Shown here: piece after piece, positions 57,076 through 64,000 of the stretch
Layout of the letters: each line of letters starts with the position of its first letter
Position numbering within the stretch: position 1 is the first letter of the stretch
NCBI RefSeq assembly: GCF_030272615.1
Contig: NC_081406.1
Location: 244,087,218-244,151,217 of the forward strand
Direction of reading: 5' to 3'
DNA from: Cryptomeria japonica
Taxonomy: Eukaryota; Streptophyta; Pinopsida; Cupressales; Cupressaceae
DNA length: 64,000 bases
Translations under genes and position numbers: made by a program
Notes under the pieces: model-generated
What the model saw: the letters and a program-made list of their open reading frames with translations, nothing else
The model's database searches: none
Told to the model about the DNA's origin: nothing

Positions 57076-57596
57076 CAGTGAGCCTGGACATTTTTTGACA
57101 CTTTTTGGACCCTAGTCTAAGCGCATTTATGACCCTATCTAGCATGCATTAATGACAAAAATTAAATGCGTCAAAGTACGAGGAGGTTTGGTAGTACTTA
57201 CCGGCTCTCCTGCCTCTGCTGGCCTCTAGAATCGGCGAACACAGTCGAATCTGTGAGTGAAGGCCATCGCTGCTGACTGCTCCTGCTCTATCTTCGCTCT
57301 GCAATATGCTCTCGTGGATGTGTAGATGACAATGAGGATGTATTTTCTCCCGTGGTCTATCTTATAGCCTACCCTAGCCCTAGCCCTCGTTTTCCGAGTC
57401 AGTCTTCACTATCCCGTGACTCTGTCACTTTATCCAGTCAGTCCATTCTAGCCTTTCTTTCTTATCGAGAGATTGTCTATGATCTTTGCAGACATTTTCA
57501 TCCAATCTCTCGAGGGGGCATATCATTCCCATTCTGGGGCAACTCTGTATCAGTTCATCTTATCTTCTTTGAAACAACGCGACAAGCCGCATTGTC

Positions 57597-57612
57597 TCAA
57601 AGAGGGGCAAAA
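57597..57612 (+). promoter_or_regulatory. Polypurine tract of the Tat-type element
   Basis: CAAAGAGGGGCAAAA, with one internal pyrimidine, directly before the 3' LTR. Confidence 0.75.
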
Positions 57613-58391
57613 TGTAGACACCTAAAATTGTCCAAGTCTAATTAAATAAATATTTTATTTATTTAATTACTTTAGCCTAATTCTTCTATTAATTAAATAA
57701 ATCTTTATTTATTTAATTAATTCATTTATCCTCTTCTAGCCTTATTTCTCATTTAAATAAATACATTTATTTATTTAAATTATCATTTTCCTAAATTAAA
57801 AAATATTTTATTTATTTAATTATCCCACTTCTTCTATTAATTAAATAAATCTTTATTTATTTAATTAATTCATTAACCTTTTCTACCCATGACACATGTC
57901 ATTTATCTCTTAATTCATACACTACATACCCCTTTCATTATTTTATTATTTCTTTTACCTACCCTCTAATCATAGTTGACCTCCTTTTACACCTCTCAAT
58001 CTTATCCCTCCATTTCATATTGTGTCTTCTATATAAGGAGATGTTTCCCTCATTATCAAACCCTAATCATTCATGCTAATCATCTTTTATGCAATTGACT
58101 ACACTACGATCCTACTTGCAACCACATTCCGTTCTTTGTTGAGCTCTTGTGCACATAAAATCTGAGAGCAAATATATCAAGCAAGATCAATGGAGATAGG
58201 AAGAATGGAGATCAACACCCTATTGGACATGTGATGGTGTAATCTTCGTGATTTCGTTTGATTTGCATTGTCTTAGGTAATCTTCATATGCTATGGTGGA
58301 TCTTTGTTGATTGTTAGGCTAGGGTTTTGTGGTTGAATGCATATAGCCTTTCAATATTGTTATTATCGTTATCCATTTTTCACCATATACA
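57613..58391 (+). repeat. 3' LTR of the Tat-type element
   Basis: 779 bp, TG...CA ends, followed by the target duplication ACTAC. TATA box conserved at 58030-58037. Confidence 0.95.
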
Positions 58392-58589
58392 ACTACTATT
58401 AGTCCTACCTATAAACATTCCCATGAGAAGAAGTTGTAAACTTAAGGCTTCCCAAGGTTGAATTACTATGTAAATGGAGTCTAATTTGAATAACTTGTTT
58501 CATGAGAATGTGGGTGGTTCTTCTATTCCAATAATTGATGTTTTTGATCCCCATTCTTTATATAATCTCACGATGAGGGTGAATCGCTA

Positions 58590-58800
58590 ACTAGGGTTTC
58601 CGTTGACCAATTGGAGAAGATTGACAATGAATTTGAAAATCTTCAAAAATGGATCAGTTAACAATACCTAGAAAGTGAGGTCATCCCATTGATTGGAGGA
58701 TTAAAAAGAATGGTTCAAAGTGATAAGGTTGGCATTGATTTGTTGCGTGACCTCGCTCATATTGTTGAAACTAATATCATGCCTTTGAAAAGTTGTGTTG
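58590..58800 (+). pseudogene. Broken coding stretch, unassigned
   Basis: The plus strand reads VDQLEKIDNEFENLQKWIS, a TAA, then SEVIPLIGGLKRMVQSDKVG and LLRDLAHIVETNIM in the same frame. It looks like a helical part of a retrotransposon gag or linker, but I cannot assign it. It predates the Tat-type insertion, which split this locus. Confidence 0.35.
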
Positions 58801-59072
58801 AAGTCCTTCTCCTAGTGAAGTCAATCAATATATACCTATCACTATTTCTATGACTAGTGTGCCTACTTTCACATCCAACATCATGGCTACTTCCACACAA
58901 AATTTTATTCCTATACATGTTAGTCAAGGGGGCAACATTTCTAATCAAAACTCTTTCATTCCTCCTTTCGTGAGTCTTCCATTTGTTAACCAATCATCTC
59001 CCATACCTACCTATCACAGTGTTATTGGTATTTGTAGTTTGTTGGCATTTTGCATATAGATTTCATTAATGA

Positions 59073-60440
59073 TATGTTGTCATTGATGTCAATTGAACCG
59101 GTAATGGTATTTATGTTATTGCTAAAATTGTTATTTTTGATATTGGCTAGTAACCGGTAAGAAGAGATTTGTGGAAGATGTTGTAAACTGGTATGTTAAG
59201 TTTGTGAGTTGAACCAGTAAACCAATGTAAAGGGTTAAACCTTTCTATGCAATGTAACCGGTAAACCCTATCAGTTGTTAAACCCTAACCGATCAAGTTT
59301 GTTGGTTTATTATCTGATGAGCGGTAATGATGGAGACACATGTGATCATTATACGAGGATAAGCTCAAATTGTTTTGGCGCGTTTGTTTATTGTCTAGGG
59401 AAGGAGCAAAGTGGATTACATCTAATGCACAGTGTGTGATGAGTTACAAAGTCCGATGAAGTGGTGATCATGGAGCGGTTGGAATTTTCTTGAAGAATGT
59501 GAAGATATTGTTATGATTTCTAACGATCAAGATTGTACCAACTTGTTTGTAATCTTGATGATGAGAATTAGGTTTTTGTTGTGTTACCGACCTAATTGGT
59601 TTTTATTTAAGGTCGATGAATTTTCTTGTAAAAGTTGTTGGCAAGATTTGCAGAAACTTGTTGAGTGTGTAGTTGCCTAACTGGTGAATAGATCTGCACT
59701 TTGAGTAAGGCATATTGAAGCTTAAAAGGATCCGATCAAGCAAATGTAGTGCTATTCAGACAGATCAAGAAAACCTGTTATTTTCTAACAATTACAGTAG
59801 AAGTGAGATCCCTTAACCAGGTAAGCTCTAACAAGCTTGGTTACTTATTTAAAAATCCTCTAACAAGGTGGTCCATTAACTTGGATTCTTAAATCCTCCA
59901 GTGAGGTTAGTCCTAACACGGTATTGTGCTTTTCATCAAGGCACATTTGTAAATCCTTTAACCGGGTGATTCCTATCTGGAATTAGTTCTTAATAGGACT
60001 TATTGTAAAGCTTTAACAGGCTTGGCTCCTAACAGGGCAAACTTTAGAAGAGTTCAGATAGCTATCCTTGTGAGTCTCATCTCACCATGGTTTTTACCTA
60101 TTTGGGTTTTCCACGTATTAAACATTTGTGTCAAGTGGTGAATTCTTTTGTGGTTATGATCTTATTTGTTGATTTGATTAATTTATGATAAGGCATGATA
60201 ACTAGAAGTATTGAGAGATAAATATGATTGAGATATGATTAAGCATTGTTGATGTTTACAAGATTGGAGTTGTTTACTGTTAATTTGTCATAACCATCAA
60301 ACCGGTTGATGTCAAGTTTCTTATGAATATTGATCTTGACTGAGATATGTTTACTTTGTGTGGTTGAATTTGAGTTTGGAAACTTTGTATCAATTTTTTA
60401 GTATACTAATTGAACCCCCCACCCTCTCAGTATTCTACCA
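59073..60440 (+). repeat. Probable 5' LTR and leader of the third copia element
   Basis: Starts TGTTGTCATTGATGTC. From 59810 to 60060 it contains four or five degenerate repeats of a unit like AATCCTCTAACAAGGTGGTC, about 45-60 bases apart. ACCGGT-type phrases (AACCGGTAA) recur at 59096, 59150, 59248. Ends near TTGAACCCCCCACCCTCTCAG. Confidence 0.5.
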
Positions 60441-60463
60441 AATACTTATTCTTTCATCATACC

Positions 60464-61108
60464 ATGATGAAGAAAGAAGGTCCAAAATTCAACAAAGATA
60501 ACTATAGAATATGGAGTGACAGAATGAAGATTTACATTAAGAGTCTTGGTAGTCAGTATGTGGATCATATAGGAACTAAGTATACTGCACCTACTGGAAT
60601 CCTGACTGGTGATCAGAAGAAAGAACAACAAGAAAATCACCAAGCATTAAAGGCTATTATCAGTTCCCTATCTGATGCTGAATATGTAGATGTTCATGGT
60701 CTTAAAATTGCATATGAAGCATGGCAAAAAAATTGAAGAGATTTATAGCGGTGATGAACATGTTAAGATTGCAAAAGAGGAGAGTTTAAGAGGAAAGTTC
60801 GATGACATGAGAATGTCTGAAGGTGAGAATATCCAGCAGTGTGGTCAAAGGATTAAAGAGATAGTTGGTGAAATAAAGAGTGCATAAGGGAAAGGGGAAG
60901 ATACCACAATAATCAATAAGGTAGTGAGAACCCTGCTACCGGTCTATGCTATTTGAATTGCAGCTATTTAGGAGTTGAAATACATTGACAAGACAAAGGT
61001 AACTCTTGACTCTATTATTGGCAAACTTACTGCTTTTGAACTAAATGGCTTGATGGTAGTGTACAAAAATCATAATATGCATTCAGAGCTTCTATCTCTA
61101 ACCCATCT
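60464..61108 (+). pseudogene. Gag relic of the third copia element
   Basis: MMKKEGPKFNKDNYRIWSDR opens a UBN2-type gag with the conserved NY-x-x-W. The frame is broken after AYEAWQK (near 60735), continues as EEIYSGDEHVKIAKEESLRG in another frame, and is stopped again near 60886. Later pieces (KVTLDSIIGKLTAFEL) show the usual gag end. Confidence 0.8.
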
Positions 61109-62972
61109 GTGAGAAGAATTAGAGATACCAGCCATAGCTATGAATCTAAATCCAACAAAGATGTTGATGATGAAGACAACTTAGTGGAACTTGAAGCATT
61201 ATTGGCAAAACGACTGTCTAGAGGCATTGGTAAATATAGAGGTAAGCTACCTTTAAAATATTTTGCATGCAACAAGATTGGTCATATAGCAGCTAATTGC
61301 CCTAATGGTGAAAATGAATACAAGAGAGACAAATTTAAGAAGTATAAGGGTAAAGGCAAGAGAGATTGTCTTGTAGCTATTGATTGTGGTATTACTGATG
61401 AAGAATCTGATGATGATGCTAGTGAAGATATTGTGTTTGTAGCTATTAAGGAAGAAATATCGGATCAAAAGGCACTAGTATCGAGGATGGATAACTTTGA
61501 TGATTGGATCATTGATAGTGGTTGTTCACATCACATGACCAGTGATCGGAAAAAATTTCTTTCCCTGAAGGAATTTGATGGTGGTGTTGTCAGATTTGGC
61601 AATGACTCACCCTGTATGGTTAAAGGTAAGGGAGTTATTTCTCTTAATGGGAAGAGCAGTGCTAATGATGTCTATTGGCTTGAATGCCTAAAGAAAAATA
61701 TTTTGAGTGTGGCACAACTTAATAACAGAGGATACCCATTGGAGTTTAGAAATGGTATGTGTAAAATATTTGACAACAAAGGCGAATTGATTGCAATCGG
61801 GAAACAAACCAGAGGTGATCTATTTCATCTTAATCCTAAAGTTAGCAACTGTTTGATTGCAAAAATAGATGATAACTGGATTTGGCATAGGATATTTTGT
61901 CATATAAATTTTGACAATATTGTTAAAGTAAGCAAGTCTAAGACAGTAAGAGGTCTACATTAGCTAGACAAAACAATTAATGCTCTTTGTAAAGAATGTC
62001 AGTTAGGAAAGATGACTTCTTCAACTTTCAAGAGCAAGTCCTTCTCAGCAGAGAACTTGTTAGATTTGGTTGATATAGATCTATGTGGACCAATAAGAAC
62101 AAGAATCATTCAAGGTGACATAAATTTCATGATCTTCACTGATGATTGTTCAAGGATGATGTGGGTCACATTCTTGAAGGATAAGAATGAAACTTTTGGT
62201 AAATTCAAGGCATTCAAGGCCTTAGTTGAGAAAGAGAGTGGCAAAAAGATAAAATGTCTGAGAACAGATCAAGGCAGTGAATTTACTTCTGAGGAATTCA
62301 CTAAGTACTATGATGAGAATGGTATCAAGTGACAACTTTCTGCACCAAGGACACCACAATAGAATGGTATAGCAAAGAGAAATAACCAGTCAGTGGTTGA
62401 AGTTGCTAGGACAATGTTGATACAAGGAGTTGTAGCAAAAATATTTTGGAAAGAATCTATAAGTACAACTATCTACACAATGAATTGAGTTCTGGTGAAA
62501 ACACGTAAGGACAAGACCCCTTATGAATATTGGTATGGGAGATCACCTGATGTTAGCTATTTTAAGATATTTGGAAACAAATGTTTTATTAAAAGAGGTG
62601 ATTACATAAGCAAGTTTGAAGCTAAGAGTGATGAAGGCATATTTCTTGGCTATTCCACCAAGAGTAAGGCCTATAAATGCTTCAACAACCGAACACAGAG
62701 AATTGTTGAGAGTACTGATGTTCGTGTAGATGAATGTCCTGAAGTTTCAGAAGGAACCAGTTCAGAGAAGAAGGATGAAGATTCTTGCATTTTTCTTTTG
62801 GAACTTGAAACTATTAAGTCCGAAACCAGTAAAACAAATCTTGATGTACTTGTTCAACCGGAACAAATAAATTCAGAAGAAGATACTAATGAAGAAGCTG
62901 AACCTGAAGAGAATGATCATGTTATTCCTAGGTATGTGAGACTGAATCATAGTCCTGAACAAATTATTTGAG
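61109..62972 (+). pseudogene. Zinc knuckle, protease and integrase relic of the third copia element
   Basis: CCHC-type knuckle with first Cys altered (YFACNKIGHIAANC, about 61260-61300), protease site WIIDSGCSHHMT (about 61505), then the integrase zinc region to a TAG near 61963. Catalytic core: DIDLCGP and FTDDCSR carry the two Asp, but the third motif reads NGIAKRN, with Lys in place of the catalytic Glu. Stops at TGA 62330-62332 and in the PQQN motif. The frame ends near NHSPEQII at about 62970. Confidence 0.88.
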
Positions 62973-63310
62973 ATAAGGATGTTGGAGTACTAACTGTAGT
63001 CACATAAATCTGTCCACTTAATTAAATGAATATTTAGTATTTATTTGATTATTTAACCATCAATCAATAATTAATTAAATTAATATATTTAATTAATTCA
63101 TCTTAGCCCTCTTCTCCTATTAATTAAATAAATTATTCAATTTATTTGATTTAATTCACTTAACCAAATTCAGACCATTAATTAAATAAATAAATCATAT
63201 TTATTTAATTAAATCTTCTCTCACATTTAAATAAATTAATATTTATTTAAATCCCCCAAAATCCCACCTCTCACATTTAAATAAATAAATAATTTATTTA
63301 AATCACCTTT

Positions 63311-63468
63311 ATCCTCCACCCACTTGTATTTTCCTACAAATGCAAGTTGCACAACTATTTTAAATAAATCATTTATCTAAATCAACTTTATCCTCCACCC
63401 ACTTGCATTTTCCTACAAATGCAAGTTGCACAACTATTTTAAATAAAAAAATTATTTATTTAAAATCC
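63311..63468. repeat. 79-bp tandem duplication inside the LTR
   Basis: ATCCTCCACCCACTTG begins copies at 63311 and 63390. Each contains TGCAAGTTGCACAACTATTT and then TTAAATAAA. Confidence 0.9.
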
Positions 63469-63493
63469 TATTTATCATCACCCACTTGAAACT

Positions 63494-63632
63494 TGTAATG
63501 GTTTCCCTTAAAGTCTTCAAACTTCTTAAGACTTTAATGGTTTCCCTTAAAGTCTTCAAATTTAATGGCTTCCTTCTAAAGTCTTCTCAAACCTTTAATG
63601 GTTTCCCTTAAAAGTCTTCAAACATTTAATAC
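63494..63632. repeat. Degenerate tandem repeat around AATGGTTTCCCTTAAAGTCT
   Basis: Four copies near 63497, 63537, 63564 and 63598, 27-45 bases apart. Confidence 0.85.
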
Positions 63633-64000
63633 TTTATCTTCCTTTTTCTCATTTAAATAAATTAATATTTATTTAAATATTTATCCAAATGCAACTTACA
63701 CCATTTAATTGAAATAAATGATTTTATTTTAATTGAAAATACCAAAATTCCTCCCACTTGCATTTTCCTACAAAATCCACTTGCATGCCTAAACCCCTTC
63801 TAGATTCTTCTAAACCCTTCCTAATTAACCTAATCCATCCCCTAAATATTGTCACATTCCTAAGCAAATTGGAGTCACTTCTCAAAGACTCCAAAGTCTT
63901 TAAAAAGCAATTAATGCTTTGTGTGTTCAACAAATTAACCTCTAAAGTCTTCCAAACCACTTATGGCTCTTACATGACCATTAATGGTTAATTCCACTTG

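Larger units (their letters stand above)
42207..58391 (+). mobile_element. 16.2-kb Ty3/gypsy element, Tat type, with an antisense plant mobile domain frame
   Basis: LTRs of 763 bp (42207-42969) and 779 bp (57613-58391) begin TGTAGACACC and end TATACA. The target duplication ACTAC lies at 42202-42206 and 58392-58396. The order is primer-binding site, 2.2-kb leader, gag, protease, reverse transcriptase, RNase H, a second RNase H, integrase, then a 4.9-kb region before the 3' LTR. Domain order (integrase after RNase H) defines Ty3/gypsy; great length, the second RNase H and extra sequence before the 3' LTR are known marks of the Tat lineage. By eye the LTRs differ by about 12 substitutions (1.6%) plus a 17-bp gap, so it is younger than the copia element at 9617. 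All coding parts carry stops. Confidence 0.95.
59073..62994 (+). mobile_element. Copia element, 3' part lost; interrupted by another LTR at 62995
   Basis: A leader/LTR-like stretch starts TGTTGTCATTGATGTC at 59073 and runs to a C-rich stretch near 60413-60430. A gag frame starts at 60464, then protease and integrase to about 62972. Reverse transcriptase and RNase H are absent because a different LTR begins at 62995. I could not place the 5' LTR end or a clear primer-binding site, so the left boundary is provisional. Confidence 0.75.
62995..64000 (+). repeat. LTR of a second Tat-like element (continues beyond window)
   Basis: Begins TGTAGTCACATAAATCTGTCC, resembling the start of the 42207 LTR (TGTAGACACCTAAAATTGTCC). 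It has the same kind of AT-rich palindromes (AATTAAATAAATAAATCATA with TATTTATTTAATT). It follows CTAAC at 62990-62994, the possible target duplication. At least 1 kb long and sequence-diverged, so a different family. Confidence 0.65.

Noticed and set aside
1-64000. rRNA genes, CRISPR arrays, bacterial operons
   Set aside because: None seen; the content is plant nuclear DNA.

Overview
This is AT-rich, gene-poor nuclear DNA from a seed plant with a large, repeat-filled genome. Pointers are plant-type Ty1/copia and Ty3/gypsy LTR retrotransposons, a LINE with the plant-style C-terminal zinc-binding region, a plant mobile domain reading frame, and fragments resembling plant ABIL, SNF2 and small heat-shock genes. 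A gymnosperm is plausible but is an inference, not something the sequence proves.

Two reading frames look like intact cellular genes. They are members of one unrecognised, intronless family: one on the minus strand running off the left edge (1-1153) and one complete on the plus strand (37198-38493, 431 codons). They point away from each other across about 36 kb, are roughly three-quarters identical as proteins, and share sequence just upstream of the ATG. The second is preceded by a SINE-like unit and a 461-bp MITE-like element with perfect 19-bp inverted ends.

Layout: 1675-4469 is a 5'-truncated, decayed LINE (minus). 4.5-9.6 kb holds a decayed minus-strand frame and a tandem repeat. 9617-14761 is a structurally complete copia element (two LTRs, PBS, PPT, 5-bp target duplication) with broken gag and pol. 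15-22.6 kb has exon-sized coding scraps, including an ABIL-like exon (+), an SNF2 motif I exon (-) and a small heat-shock pseudogene (-). 22.6-34 kb is mostly non-coding, with tandem repeats, an (AT)36 run and a minus-strand copia gag relic. 40.9-41.6 kb is another minus-strand copia relic. 42207-58391 is a 16.2-kb Ty3/gypsy element of Tat type. 59073-62994 is a copia element cut off by a further LTR that begins at 62995 and continues past the window.

The Tat-type element is the centrepiece. Its gag-pol frame (45210-52730) stays in one frame for about 2500 codons and is broken only by seven stops, each explicable as one C-to-T or G-to-A change. Between pol and the 3' LTR it carries, on the opposite strand, a decayed plant mobile domain frame (about 55108-56399). 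The sense leader before gag and the region upstream of the antisense frame contain the same short degenerate repeat (core CGCGTCTGTG), in the same orientation relative to each reading frame. That looks like two divergent transcription units sharing a leader sequence, and the two repeat blocks could also pair with each other in a full-length transcript.
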